Of a DNA stretch of 64,000 nucleotides, positions 32,871 to 48,973 are shown one piece after another. How positions within the stretch are numbered: the stretch's first letter is position 1; the number at the start of each line of letters is the position of its first letter. Under the pieces are notes generated by a model that saw only the letters and a list, made by a program, of their open reading frames with translations, was not told the DNA's origin and made no database searches. The DNA comes from Coccinella septempunctata (lineage: Eukaryota > Arthropoda > Insecta > Coleoptera > Coccinellidae), in assembly GCF_907165205.1 (NCBI RefSeq), contig NC_058195.1, forward strand, positions 25,998,936 to 26,062,935, written 5' to 3'. The position numbers were made by a program, and so were the translations under genes.

Positions 32871-33055
32871 ACAAGACGATACGAGACTCTCGAAAATGGG
32901 ACTCTCGTGGGCATCACTAGGAACAATAAAGCTGTTCATCAAAATGTTTTTTTTTCGAACCAAGCACCCCGGCAAATTTAATCACCTATTTTTCTAGTGG
33001 TACTGATCATTCGCCCGCACATAGCTAGATATCAATGAACATTGCTGACTTTTAC
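32871..33055. other. Central unique segment of the foldback element
   Basis: Contains a short hairpin gtctcgt...acgagac (32857-32887) and ctcgtgggcatcactag, which read in reverse (ctagtgatgcccacgag) resembles a hAT terminal sequence. No coding. Confidence 0.35.
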
Positions 33056-33710
33056 GTGGTGCCAAAAAATTCAATTTCCAATTTTTCCAAACATATGAGA
33101 TTTTTGAGTTTTTTCTTCAGCACTTGACAGCACATCGCCAGCATCGCAGTTTTTCAAAATATCGATGGAAAATGCTGGCTTTCCTGGGCTACATATAATT
33201 TCGACCGGAAAATTCAATTTCCAATTTCTACACATCTATGTGAGATTTTTCAGATTTTTCTTCAGCATTCGCGAGCATTCCGCGAACATTTTTGATTTTG
33301 GAAATATCGATGAAAAATGCTGGGTTCTCCGGGCTGCACATAAGTTGGCCCGGAAAATTCAAACTTCAATTTTTCCAAATCTATATGAGATTTTTCAGTT
33401 TTTTCTTCAGAATTCGCGAGCACTCCGCGAACATTTTTTATTTTGGAAATATCGATGAAAAATGCTGGGTTCTCCGGACTGCACATAAGTTGGCCCGGAA
33501 AATTCAAACTTCAATTTTCAAAATCTATATGAGATTTTTCAGTTTTTTCTTCAGAATTCGCCAGCATTTTGCTAGCATTTACTTTTTTCGAAATATTGAT
33601 GAAAAATGCTGGGTTTTCCGGGCTGCACATAAGTTGGCCCGGAAAATTCAATTTCCAATCTTTCCAAATCTATATGAGATTTGTCGGTTTCTTCTTCAGC
33701 ATTCGCCATT
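33056..33710 (-). repeat. Tandem repeat, right foldback arm
   Basis: Five units, the reverse complement of the left arm, with markers at 33116, 33261, 33406, 33550 and 33695. Confidence 0.85.
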
Positions 33711-33775
33711 GAAAAAATCGTCTTTCCGAAATGCCACAACTTCCGGGCTAACTTGATAGACCTCGTATTATCCGT

Positions 33776-34053
33776 GCTCCTGTGTATTTTGTGATATTTT
33801 GCGATAATTGAAATCCAGAATCTTTTCTTGTGCTCCGTTGTATTGTGAGTATTGTCAAGTTTGCTGCAGGCAAACTTGATTTGATTTAATTTCTGGTATA
33901 CAAGAAAAATTATTATTTGAAGTAATTGTTTACAACTGTTGCCTTTGGTTGCGCAGGTCAGACCACCACTCTGATACGGGGTTTTATCGGTTATACATAT
34001 TAAATAAACATCTACCGGATAACAGATTAGTACGCCTCGCTCGAGCGTACTTT
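33776..34053. other. Non-coding stretch with a short palindrome
   Basis: No gene. gtacgcctcgctcgagcgtac near 34030-34050 is an imperfect inverted repeat next to solo LTR-2. Confidence 0.35.
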
Positions 34054-34058
34054 CACAT

Positions 34059-34324
34059 TGTACAGTACGCCACTGCCTGCAGGACCGCCGGTGCTGATGT
34101 CGGGCGCCAGCTAGCCGGTGACTTCGCTACCCCACCAAAGGAGCCTGGAACGACGGGCATCTCAAGCCGAGAGCTGGGCACTTCTAGGTTGAAAGTCACA
34201 ACGACAACGTACATTCAGTAATTCTCTTACTCTCGTATTATATCCAACAGAATTCATATCATTGTAAAACAGCAGAAATACTGTCCACTCAAATTTCAGT
34301 GTCTTGGGTTTTATTACACGAATA
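34059..34324 (+). mobile_element. Solo LTR-2
   Basis: A 266-bp relative of solo LTR-1 in the opposite orientation, with 5-bp duplications cacat at 34054-34058 and 34325-34329. Starts TGTACAGTACGCC; ends ACACGAATA, so the terminal C of the usual CA has become T. Confidence 0.8.
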
Positions 34325-34540
34325 CACATTGAGCCGTATTCATAAAACTGAAGGATATTCTTCTAAGTATAAGGTCTTGAGTTGAAGAAAAAGGTAGGAG
34401 TATAAGCATTTCCTTCTTTATATATCTTTATTTTATTCATAATGATTACCTTAAACTTGCAGGGATATCCTCCTAGAATAAGTAGAGATTCTCGCTGAAC
34501 ATCAATCCCTTATTGACCAACATCATTATTACTAACGTCC
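34325..34540. other. Non-coding stretch before CR1-A
   Basis: AT-rich sequence. No gene seen. Confidence 0.35.
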
Positions 34541-34770
34541 CAGACGACGGGAAAACTTCTAAGGACTTTTCTCTAGCCCGCGACATTGTCGATGCACTCA
34601 ATAAGCACTCTAGTATATTCTGAAACACAAATCCTCGCTGTTTGGTCATTCACGATTCCGAAGTGTAGCCATTTATGACGATAAGACGAAGGCACAGGTT
34701 GAGGACCTGAATTCATTGCGTGATGAACTGAAGCGACGCCAGCTTAAAGGGGAGAAAGATATAACTACTA
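34541..34770 (+). pseudogene. CR1-A ORF1 fragment
   Basis: Frame pieces IIITNVPDDGKTSKDFSLAR and, after frame changes, YDDKTKAQVEDLNSLRDELK correspond to RSHNLIIQNLPEFDTE and RDDKTKGQIDELRTLREELA of CR1-B ORF1 (57017-58048). The PHD finger and coiled coil are absent and the middle is deleted. The fragment ends where the tandem repeat at 34771 begins. Confidence 0.6.
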
Positions 34771-35772
34771 GCTGACCCGGCAAACGTTGTTTTGCCATAT
34801 GAATAATTTCCATGTTGTATCATAAAAAAATAGAAATTAAAAATTTTGTCTAAAAAATAAAAAAAAAATTTAGGGGTGGACTACCCCTAACATTTAGGGG
34901 GATGAAAAATAGATGTTGGCCGATTCTCATAGATAGCTGATCCGGCAAACGTTGTTTTGCCATATAAATAATTTCCTAATGATTAAATTACTAAAATGGC
35001 TATTAAAAAATAAGGGTTGATCGTAAAAGGGTGAAAATTGAGGATTGTATGTATTTTTGTATGTTGTATCATAAAAAAATAGAAATTAAAAATTTTTTCT
35101 AAAAAATACAAAAAAAAATTTAGGGGTGGACTACCCCTAACATTTAGGGGGATGAAAAATAGATGTTGGCCGATTCTCATAGATACCGGATAAGCACAAA
35201 AAATTTCATCAAAATCGGTCAAGCCGTTTCGGAGGAGTACGGTAACGAAAACTATGACACGAGAATTTTATATATTAGACTAGCTGACCCGGCAAACGTT
35301 GTTTTGCCATATGAATAATTTCCATGTTGTATCATAAAAAAATAGAAATTAAAAATTTTGTCTAAAAAATAAAAAAAAAATTTAGGGGTGGACTATCCCT
35401 AACATTTAGGGGGATGAAAAATAGATGTTGGCCGATTCTCATAGATAGCTGACCCGGCAAACGTTGTTTTGCCATATAAATAATTTCCTAATGATTAAAT
35501 TACTAAAATGGCTATTAAAAAATAAGGGTTGATCGTAGAAGGGTGAAAATTGAGGATTGTATGTATTTTTGGAAATTAAAAATTTTGTCTAAAAAATACA
35601 AAAAAAAATTTAGGGGTGGACTACCCCTAACATTTAGGGGGATGAAAAATAGATGTTGGCCGATTCTCATAGATACCGGATAAGCACAAAAAATTTCATC
35701 AAAATCGGTCAAGCCGTTACGGAGGAGTATGGTAACGAAAACTATGACACGAGAATTTTATATATTAGATTA
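34771..35772 (+). repeat. Tandem pair of ~500-bp interspersed repeats
   Basis: Unit 1 (34771-35282) and unit 2 (35283-35772) are near-identical; unit 2 lacks about 22 bp. Each begins gctgacccggcaaacgttg, repeats that head internally about 163 bp later, and ends tttcatcaaaatcggtcaag ... gagaattttatatattaga. The tail wording is a widespread insect repeat. It separates the CR1-A ORF1 fragment from its ORF2. Class unknown. Confidence 0.75.
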
Positions 35773-35799
35773 AGTACGTTAGGGGTTCCCCTAAAAAAA

Positions 35800-36370
35800 C
35801 CAAACGCTCAACCAAAAAACTAAATAATTTGCATGTTTGGCCAATAGCTTATACCAATATACAATCCCTCCACTCTAAATTTCTTTACTACTAGCTTTCG
35901 TTAAACCCGATATTGTGTTTATTTCTGAGTCATGGTTGCAGCCGTCCATTAGTGATTCAGTTTATTCCATACCCAACTACACCATATATCGCTGCGACAG
36001 TGCGGAGGTTCCTGGTTACCTTGGTGTCTGCATATACATCAAGAATTATATTTTCAACTATTTCAGTGTTAAGCCTTCGACCCATAATTGGCCTGGAATT
36101 GAAAACATCTGTCTCTCTCTACAACTGATTTGTCATTCCTAGTAGGATGAATTTTTCGGCCACGTTCATGTGAATCTGATTCTAAGCTTTGTGATTATTT
36201 GTCGAAGTTTTCCCTGGAAAATGAAAACGTTCTTATTACTGGAGATTTAAATTGCCCGTATATCAAATGGCCTGTGGCACATTGCTCTTTCAATTCCACC
36301 TCAAATTGTTACAGGACACCGGCCTACACCAGCTAATTTCAAAACCCACTAGATTTAGAAACGGTCAGAC
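35800..36370 (+). pseudogene. CR1-A endonuclease
   Basis: Frame-broken APE-type endonuclease. WPIAYTNIQSLHSKF (35852 on) matches the CR1-B ORF2 start, then KPDIVFISESWLQPS with the metal-binding Glu, and LITGDLNCPYIKWP with the Asp and Asn. The His region near 36440 reads FGTPDHAVL. Several stops and shifts. Confidence 0.65.
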
Positions 36371-37679
36371 CCTCTCTACACTTGACCTACTCTTCACTAA
36401 TGATACCAATTAACTATCACCGATTCAGTACCTTCCACCATTTGGTACACCAGATCATGCAGTGCTCACCATCGAACTGCAAATCAACTATAGCATTTCC
36501 TCCCGCTCTATACAGAAAAAAATCTGCAGAACAAATTACCCAAGGGTCAAAGAGCTGCTTTCGATGGTGAATTGGCACGCGATCCTGCCTGAGGACTCTG
36601 ATGTCGATATGATGTGGTCAACCTTCCCCACTACCTTCAGCGAAACGGTATCTTCATGTACTGAAGTAAAAGATATCAGGTTAAGCCCCTCCAAACCATG
36701 GATTACTGGCAAGGTTGTCGGGATGATTAGGCGGAAGAAATATTTGTGGCAGAGGTACCTCAGAAGTCGCTCCCAGGTTGATTATCAAAAACATAGGTCC
36801 TTTTCAAATTATGTATCCACTGTATTACATCACTCTAATACCTTATATGAGCATAAACTGGCTACATCTAAGGATGAAAAACGGCTTCTTAAATACCTCA
36901 GATCTTCCTCAAATACCAAGGTAGGCGCTCCGTTGATCAGAGATAGCTCCAACTCAGTATGTAAGGACCCCATCGAAACTGCCAACATTTTCTCTAATTT
37001 GTTTTCCGCAGCCTTCACTGATGAACCACCAGGAATAATCCCCACTCCACGGACGCCTCGTGGAATCTCTAAGCTGACGGATGTACTGTTTAGTGAAAAA
37101 CTTATAAGGAAGCATCTATCCAGTTGAAGCAGTGTTCTGGTGCCCTTGCAATTCCCTTGTCGATTATATTTCGTAAATTATTTCTTTTATCTAGGCTACC
37201 TTCCACTTGGCAGAGTGCATATATTACTCCAGTTTTTAAGAAAAGAGACAAACTGGATCCCAATAATTACAGACCTATCAGCTTAACATCGTCTGTTTGC
37301 AAAGTAATGGAGAGGGTTATGTGTGATGCCATCTTGACCTTTGCACGTTATAATAAAATCCTTCCTGATCAGCAACATGGTATTCTGCCGGGACGCTCCA
37401 TCTTAACTAATCTACTCTATACCTAGACTTTGCGAAAGGGTTCGACCGTGTCCCTCATCGTCGCCTTATGGCTAAGCTTGAGTATCTGGGTATTAGGGGC
37501 AAGTGCTTGTTATGGATTGGCTGATTTTTAAGGGAAAGATCATTTCGTGTCCGAATTGGAGATATGCTAACAACTTCATACCGCAGGGCACAGTGCTCGG
37601 CCCTCTCCTGTTCCTTTTATACACATCGGATCTCCCCCTCTCCCTGAAATCTAGCTGTGCGTTATATGCAGACGACACG
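36371..37679 (+). pseudogene. CR1-A reverse transcriptase, cut by (TA)n
   Basis: Linker LSPSKPWITGKVVGMIRRKK (RKKYLWQRYL) and TNIFSNLFSAAF-like sequence, then RT: LPSTWQSAYITPVFKKRD, NNYRPISLTSSVCKVMERVM, QQHGILPGRSILTNLLYT. Frame changes near 37110 and 37425 lead to FDRVPHRRLMAKLEYLGIRG (partly shifted), PQGTVLGPLLFLLYTSDLPL and the catalytic LYADDTK. Homology to CR1-B stops exactly at the (TA)n tract at 37680. Confidence 0.7.
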
Positions 37680-39146
<1,467 letters not shown>

Positions 39147-39205
39147 CACCTTTGTAGGGTTTGGCTTTGGCAGTGAGAACGCCGGGTCCGAGGACCAAGG
39201 CGCCC

Positions 39206-40211
39206 TCACCCACTGGTCAAGACTCCTCGTACAATCCTTGTTGTCCACAAAATCACCTCTCTCTGAGAATCAGATATTAATCTCTCTTCCAATCCAAGAC
39301 GGTGAGTATTTTCAGTTAGGTGTTCTTCAACCAACCCATTCGTGCTGATGATGAAAGGGAGTATCTCGGTGCTGGTAAGTTTATAAATCTCTTTCAATTC
39401 AAATGCGAGATCATGATATTTCGTTCTTTTTTCAGAGTAAGCTCTCTCGACATTGTCATAAGCCGGAATGGTAACGTCGATGATTATGACCTTCTTTTTC
39501 GTCTTGTTAAATATGACAATGTCCGGCCGATTATGGAGAATAGATCTATCTGTGACTAGTGGAGCATCCCAATACAGCTTGATCTTGTCGTTCTCCAGCA
39601 TCTCTTTAGGTACCTATGTATTCATACACTTTTTTTGTTTCCTTTATAAGGCCGGCTTGGACGGCGATGGCTTGGTGGTATATTTTTGCCATAGCGTTGT
39701 GGCGGTCAGTATATTCTCTCGGGGCCATGATTGGGCAGGACGAAGTGATATGCTGTATGGTTTCGGGTGACTGTGAACATTTCCGGCATTTATCGTTCGC
39801 GATGTTTTTACCTATTATGTTTTTCAGGTATGCTCTTGTAGGGACCACCTGATCTTGGATTGCCGTCAACCTGCCCTCTGTTTCAGCAAAAAGGTAACCA
39901 GCTTTGAGGTAAGAGACTGATTTTTCCTTGTCAATAGTTTTCCGTTCCAGGGCTGTCGGGTACCTGCCGTGTAGAGCTTTCCCATGCCATTCCTCAGATA
40001 GCATCGCCGTTGTGGGAGGTTCAAGTGGTTCACTGTTGGAAGCAAGGTTTAATGCTGTGATGTTTACTTCTTCCTCACGCAGTGTTCTGAAGAATGGTGA
40101 TTTTTTCCTGATGAAATATTGTCTCATCTCCATGACAGTTCTATAGTGTGCCCTTTCCACGCTTTGCAGGCCTCTCCCTCCATCTTTCCTGGGTATGTAG
40201 AGTCTGTTCAC
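39206..40211 (-). pseudogene. REL-b zinc box and restriction-like endonuclease
   Basis: From 40211 down: MNRLYIPRKDGGRGLQSVER, EEWHGKALHGRYPTALERKT, ETEGRLTAIQDQVVPTRAYL, then CRKCSQSPETIQHITSSC (C-x2-C-x8-H-x4-C) and APREYTDRHNAMAKIYHQAI. A frameshift near 39603 joins LENDKIKLYWDAPLVTDRSI and the nuclease NRPDIVIF / IIIDVTIPAYDN / EKRTKYHDL. The endonuclease frame is open to its stop at 39206. It would cut the target site for reverse transcription. Confidence 0.8.
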
Positions 40212-41353
40212 GGAGGGTGGTGTACTCCATGTCTTGCTAGAAGAGCTCTTACCTGTGTGTCAATGGCCTTGAGGTCAGTGGTGGACCATTTAACAACTCC
40301 GAAGGAATAGGCCAAGCACGGCATTGCCCAGGTATTAATCGATGTGACCAGTGCTTTGGCATTGAGCTTGCTTTGCAGGATCTTTTGTATTCTGTCCAGG
40401 AATGCTGTTTTGAATATGGTTCTAGTCTCAGAGGTCTTTATTTCTAGACCTTGTTTTATGCCCAGATATTTATATGTCTCCCCTGGGTTTAGGCTCTGAA
40501 TTTCTGTGTTGTCCTGCACCAGCATTCCTTCTCCATGTGTGAGTTTTCCTCGCTTCACATGCGCAACTGCGCATTTGTCCAGCCCCATCTCCATTCTGAT
40601 TGTTTCCGTGAAGGATGCTACCACTCTGAGCTGTCTCATTAGTTGATCTTCGTTGGCTGCGTAAAGCTTGAGGTCATCAATATAAAGCTGGTGGTTTATC
40701 TTGGTGTTATGCCTTTTTTCTATTATATACCCGCAATTGCTTTTGTGCAGGAGTCCACTCAGAAAATTTATCGCCAGACAAAACCATATGGTACTCAACT
40801 TATCTCCCTGGAAGAGTCCCCTCTTGATTTTCAATTCCTGTGTTGTGTAGGTTTTTCCTCGGATGTTGACGTAAAATCTTGTGCGCCATGATTTCATAAG
40901 GCATTTGAGTAGACTGATTACATCCTCCGATACACCGTAGAGTTGCAGGGTGGGGTATCGAATCGAAGGCTTTTTTGTAATCTATCCACGCCATTGAAAT
41001 GTTGCGCTGTTTCCTTTTTGCTTGTTTCGTAATGAGAGAATCTATGATGAGTAATTCTTTACATCCCCGTGCATCCCTTCGGCATTCATTCTGTTCTCGT
41101 GCCAATATGTTATTTTTGCCTATGTGCCTCGAGATGTGAAGTGTTAGCACTCCGGTAAGTATCTTATATACTGCCGAAAGGCATGTTATTGGACGGTAAT
41201 TCCTTGGGTTTCCGCTGTCTTTCCCTTTAGGTAGCATGTGGGTTATGCCCGTGGTGAGGAACTCTGGTATGATCGACGGGTTGGTGAGAGATCCCTGGAA
41301 AGTTTCCGCTAGGATTTTGTGGGTGCAATCGAAATATTTCCACCAATAATTTG
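40208..41353 (-). pseudogene. REL-b reverse transcriptase
   Basis: Starts near YWWKYFDCTHKILAETFQ (41350), then GITHMLPKGKDSGNPRNYRP and RNISMAWIDYKKAFDSIPH, the first catalytic motif. A frameshift near 40895 precedes GLFQGDKLSTIWFCLAINFL and INHQLYIDDLKLYAANEDQL with the catalytic YIDD. The thumb reaches CLAYSFGVVKWSTTDLKAID and stops at 40208, where the frame shifts into the zinc region. The N-terminus is missing. Confidence 0.8.
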
Positions 41354-44803
<3,450 letters not shown>

Positions 44804-44830
44804 TGATATATATATATATATATATATATA
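44804..44830. repeat. Short (TA)n tract
   Basis: TA repeat at the 5' junction of REL-c, next to the outer end of PLE-3. Confidence 0.9.
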
Positions 44831-44867
44831 CAAACTATAATGATGTAATCTGATTAACGGGATTGTT

Positions 44868-45252
44868 GGAAATGAAAGGGCTGATTCTGAATACTACATT
44901 TATTCCCAGTCGACGTTTCGGATCTTTACAGATCCTTCATCAGGACTCTAAAAACACAAAATTACAAAGTCACATTAACATTCATTGGTTGATTAAAATG
45001 GGCACATATTACCGAATAGTTGAGTTTCTCTGAGGCAGTTGAAAAGACGCACATCAAAAGGCACTCAAGAAGTTCTTTGAGATGAACAATGTCTACATAA
45101 CAATACCTAAATTTATCCTCAAAATTTCTCCTATCTAACAAACTCATCCATCAAACAATTTCTTTAAAAAACTACGTTTTAACAATTCTAGTTTTTTTTC
45201 TGACATATCTGACATATCTAATTGAAACCATAGAACAAAACAAAATGACAAT
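44868..45252. repeat. 385-bp direct repeat, left of REL-d
   Basis: About 98% identical to 49024-49408 (some seven differences seen). PLE-3 3' terminal sequence. It continues leftward into the PLE-3 outer end but is joined directly to REL-d on its right. Confidence 0.9.
44905..44949 (-). other. Hammerhead-ribozyme-like motif
   Basis: Minus strand: AGTC, CTGATGA, extra A, hairpin GGATCT-GTAA-AGATCC, GAAA, CGTC, GACT. AGTC and GACT pair as stem I, the hairpin is stem II, and ACGT (in GAAACGTC) is self-complementary, allowing stem III in a dimer with cleavage after GTC. PLE termini are known to carry hammerhead motifs. Confidence 0.65.
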
Positions 45253-45411
45253 ACATATGCGCAGGGTGGCGCAAGCCATCGGGGAGTAACGACCCCGCGT
45301 ACCCGAGTTGACCAGCGATTGGGGTTAGCAACCCCTTCGCTGTGATGTACAATTGCTTTCGATATTGGAAACAAAGCCTCGGAAACCGCCCTCGGTGGTG
45401 GGACTGCACCG

Positions 45412-45741
45412 GTGGGAAGACAGATACAGGCCCTAGCAAATGTTAGTGGAGCGAGTGGCGCTACTTTGCGAAATGGAACCACAAGGCCACGCAGCTCAAG
45501 GAACACCCGAGGTTATAGCTTGGACCCGCCTGCTGGTTCGTCAGAACAGCCTGGCGATCCCGCTGTACGACGGAGGAGAGAGAGGCAACGCTGGACAAGA
45601 GAAATGAACAAATGTCTTCTTAGCGCCTACTTTCACGTTACCGAAGGAGAAAAGCAAACGAGAAAATATGCCGAAAAATTGACAGAACGATGGCTGGAGA
45701 CCTACCCCGACAAACAATTCACGGGAAAACATCTTATTAGA
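45412..45741 (+). pseudogene. REL-d N-terminal Myb-like region
   Basis: After a low-complexity basic stretch (RNGTTRPRSSRNTRGYS) comes RQRWTREMNKCLLSAYFHVT and YAEKLTERWLETYPDKQFTG, with Trp and helix spacing like the Myb/SANT-type DNA-binding domains of R2- and R4-group proteins. The frame is broken at 45742 by a palindromic duplication and resumes at 45784 in another frame. Confidence 0.6.
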
Positions 45742-45793
45742 TGTTTTTATATTTTTCACCTATGCTATTGCATAGGTGAAAAATATAAAAACA
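45742..45793. repeat. 52-bp snap-back palindrome inside REL-d
   Basis: Two perfect 23-bp inverted arms, 45742-45764 and 45771-45793, around the loop ctattg. The right arm reads in the correct downstream frame (KNIKTRKLLSPDEIELIKAE), so the left arm looks like an added inverted copy. Confidence 0.85.
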
Positions 45794-48700
45794 CGTAAGT
45801 TGTTATCACCTGATGAAATAGAACTCATAAAAGCAGAAGCACTTAGGAATTCCCCGATTCGACATATTCACAACATCAGGAGGAGCATTCAGATTAGAAG
45901 AACGCTAACTCTTTCAGAAGATCATGACCACCACAGCTATAACGAGCAACCTAATTCCGAACCGCGACCCACTGACCTACCAGAGGCCGACGATGCCACC
46001 AGAGGGGTATTATCGCTATTTGAGGAGATAAATCTGAAATGGAAGGGAGTACCAATGCATATAAGACCAAAAATCAAGAAAATGCATCATAACACCAACA
46101 CGAAAGAGACAATGAGAGTGATAAACGCAGCTTTGGTAGAAACTATCGCATCCTCATCGAATTTTGAAGATCTCTGCCACCTAGTGTATTGTGCAGCCAT
46201 AGTTGCTAATTTCATTCATCAAATAAAAATGACAGATAACACCCAAGAAAACGGTACCCCACAGAGACCCCCGTGGGAAGAGCGAATTAATAAAAAAATT
46301 AATATTTTCAGGAAGGAAATAGGAATTCTCCATGCTTACTTGAATAGCGAAAACCCTAGTGAACACGTGAAGAAGAAAGCTCAGATATATTCCCAGAAGA
46401 TGAAGCTGAAGAGGAGTGACGCACAATACCACCTAAGACTGCATACCCGCATGGAAACCTTAAAGCAGAAGATTGCTGCCCTAGGAAATAGGCTCATGAT
46501 ATATAGCAAGAGAACACGGCGATACCGAGAAAATAATCTCTTTGCTAACAACCAAAAAGAATTTTATAGAAGACTCGAGGATAACCAGGCCGACATAGAT
46601 AAAACGCCGCCACAACCAGAAGAAATGAGGCAATTCTGGTCGAACATATGGTCGCATGGGAAAGACCATAACACTGAGGCTCCTTGGATTAAAGCTGAGC
46701 TCGAAGACCACTCCGATTTGAATGAAATGGCAGCAATCCAAGTTACAGAGAATGACGTTCGTGCAACCATCAAACGAATGAAAAACTGGTCTTCACCGGG
46801 AATAGATGGCATCCAAAACTATTGGTGGAAGACCCTGACGTCAACACATAGGGTACTTGCGAGACTCATAGATACGGCACTTGTGAAGCCTGATACCGTG
46901 CCAGAATATTTCACACATGGGATCACACACCTTTTACCGAAGAAAGGAGACTAAAGACTGCCAAGTAATTATAGACCAATAACTTGCCTACCTACGGCAT
47001 ACAAAATCATCACGTCAACCATAGCCTACAAGATCAATGGCCACATCCAAGCGAACAACATCATGGCTTGGGAGCAGAACGAATGCAGAAAAAAGGGACG
47101 AGGAAGCAAAGAGCTCTTGGTGATATATAACATGCTGACCAAGCAAGCGAAAAAGCGCCTCAAGAACATCTCGATGGCGTGGATAGATTATAGAAAAGCC
47201 TTCGACTCGGTGCCCCATACTTGGCTACTTGAAATCCTCAAGATCTACAAGGTGAACCGTCATGTGATCGCGTTGCTCGGACACCTAATGACAACCTGGC
47301 GCACTACTTTGAGAGTCCACAATGAAGCAGCTACCTACCACACAGCTGAAGTACACATAAAGAGAGGTATTTTCCAAGGGGATAGTCTGAGCCCTTTATG
47401 GTTTTGACTCGCCCTCAACATCCTGAGTAAGATGCTAAACAGATCCACATATGGATACTCCATCAGTGAACAGATCAGACTTACACATCTTTTTTATATG
47501 GACGATCTGAAGTTGTATGCAAGAGGCAAAGCACAGCTAAAAGGACTAATGGAGCTCGTGAGAACATTTAGTGAAGATATCAATATGACATTTGGACTGG
47601 AGAAGTGTGCGACGGTGACCGTGAGGAGAGGAAGGATGGCGAACAGGGAAAGCGTTGTTCTGTCTGATGGACGACAGGTGACTGGTCTGAGTGTAGAGGA
47701 CCGATATAAATACCTAGGGGTGCAACAAACCTATGAGATAAAACAGAGAGAAAACAAAGATATCACTAAGACCGAACTGCTAAGAAGAGTCAAAAAAGTA
47801 CTGAGAACTCAACTATCAGCTAAAAATAAAATGATGGCCATCAACAGCTGGGCCATACCAACATTCACATATACAGCAGGAGTTATCTCATGGTCGAAAA
47901 CTGAGCTCAACGAAATAGACAGAAACATCAGAACGTCTTTAACACAACACGGAATGTTGCACCCGAACTCGGCAGTGGAACGTTTGTACTTACCCCGAAG
48001 GGAGGGTGGCCGAGGAATGATGAATATAGGAGAATCAGCTCTGAAAGAAACGTATAAAGTTAAAGAATACTTCCGCAAATCCAACTTACCTATCCATCAG
48101 TGGGTAACTTCCATCGGCTATCTTAATACGGCTGATGGAACACATGGTGAACTTTCTGAGAGAGATGATCAAGCAGAGATTCTGAGACAAGCTTGGGAGG
48201 CCAAATCTCTTCATGGAAGGTTCTACGCTAGCCTCCATCAAGCGGAAGTGGATAAACAAGGTACAAACACATACCTAACTGAGGGCTACCTTTTTCCCCA
48301 GAAGGAGGCCACCTTCTTTGCTATTCAGGATCAGGTTGTTCCGACAAGAACCTATGCCAAACACATTATGAAACAAGCTGTAGCCAACACCAAATGCAGA
48401 CTATGTAATGGCGCGGAGGAGTCGATCCAACACCTTTCCTCTGGATGTTCGACAATAGCGGGCACTAAATACCTGGCGTGACATGACAACATGGGAAAGG
48501 TTGTACACCAGATGATGTGTCTCCAGAAGCAGCTGATCCAACAATTCACGCCACACCACTTGTACTCACCTCAGACTTTGGTTGAGAACGAACACACTAA
48601 GATTTACTGGGACTTCACGGTCATCACGGATAGAGGCGTAGAACACAATCGACCGGACATGGTAGTATGGGACAAGACAGCCAACACCGCCCTTATAATA

Positions 48701-48973
48701 GACTTTGCTGTGCCACAAGACTACAACCTCACAAAAACATATAACGAAAAAGTTTCGAAATACGAGGCACTAGCACAGCAGATGAAGGATATGTGGAAAA
48801 TGGGGGAAATAGCCATCAAGCCTCTCATAATTAGCACAAATGGTCTCGTGCATCGTAAAACAACACAACATCTGAAGGAACTCAATCTACCAAAGAACAC
48901 CCTGTTGTGGATGCAGAAAGCTCTGATACTCGGTACAGTCAACATCGTACGAAAGGTGCTTTATTCTCACTAA
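45776..48973 (+). pseudogene. REL-d reverse transcriptase and restriction-like endonuclease
   Basis: A single frame of about 1065 codons with only three in-frame stops: TAA 46952, TGA 47405, TGA 48479. Linker region to 46750, then RT: MKNWSSPGIDGIQNYWWKTL, SNYRPITCLPTAYKIIT, ISMAWIDYRKAFDSVPH (first catalytic Asp), GIFQGDSLSPLWF and LFYMDDLKLYARGKAQLK (catalytic YMDD). Then PRREGGRGMMNIGESALK, the block FAIQDQVVPTRTYAKHIM, the zinc box CRLCNGAEESIQHLSSGC (C-x2-C-x8-H-x4-C) and the nuclease NRPDMVVW / IIDFAVPQDYN / EKVSKYEAL. All catalytic residues are present; each stop needs one substitution, so decay is recent. Confidence 0.85.

Larger units (their letters stand above)
31988..33775. mobile_element. 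Foldback-type element with tandem-repeat arms
   Basis: The outer ends are inverted: aggtctatcaagttagcccg at 32000-32019 has its reverse complement at 33745-33765. Inside, the left arm holds six units of about 145 bp (spacings 145, 145, 144, 134, 145) and the right arm five inverted units (145, 145, 144, 145). The centre (about 32870-33055) is unique. Long inverted repeats made of tandem repeats define FB/Galileo-like foldback elements. There is no transposase, so the copy is non-autonomous. Confidence 0.75.

Noticed and set aside
32055..33710. Regular repeats resembling a CRISPR array
   Set aside because: Repeats and spacers are not distinct, units are 145 bp, and the DNA is eukaryotic.
31923..33756. 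Several 75-155-codon frames repeating AEEKTEKSHIDLEKLKFEF-like segments on both strands
   Set aside because: They are periodic copies of the 145-bp foldback unit, with stops at irregular units; no start, no conserved domain.
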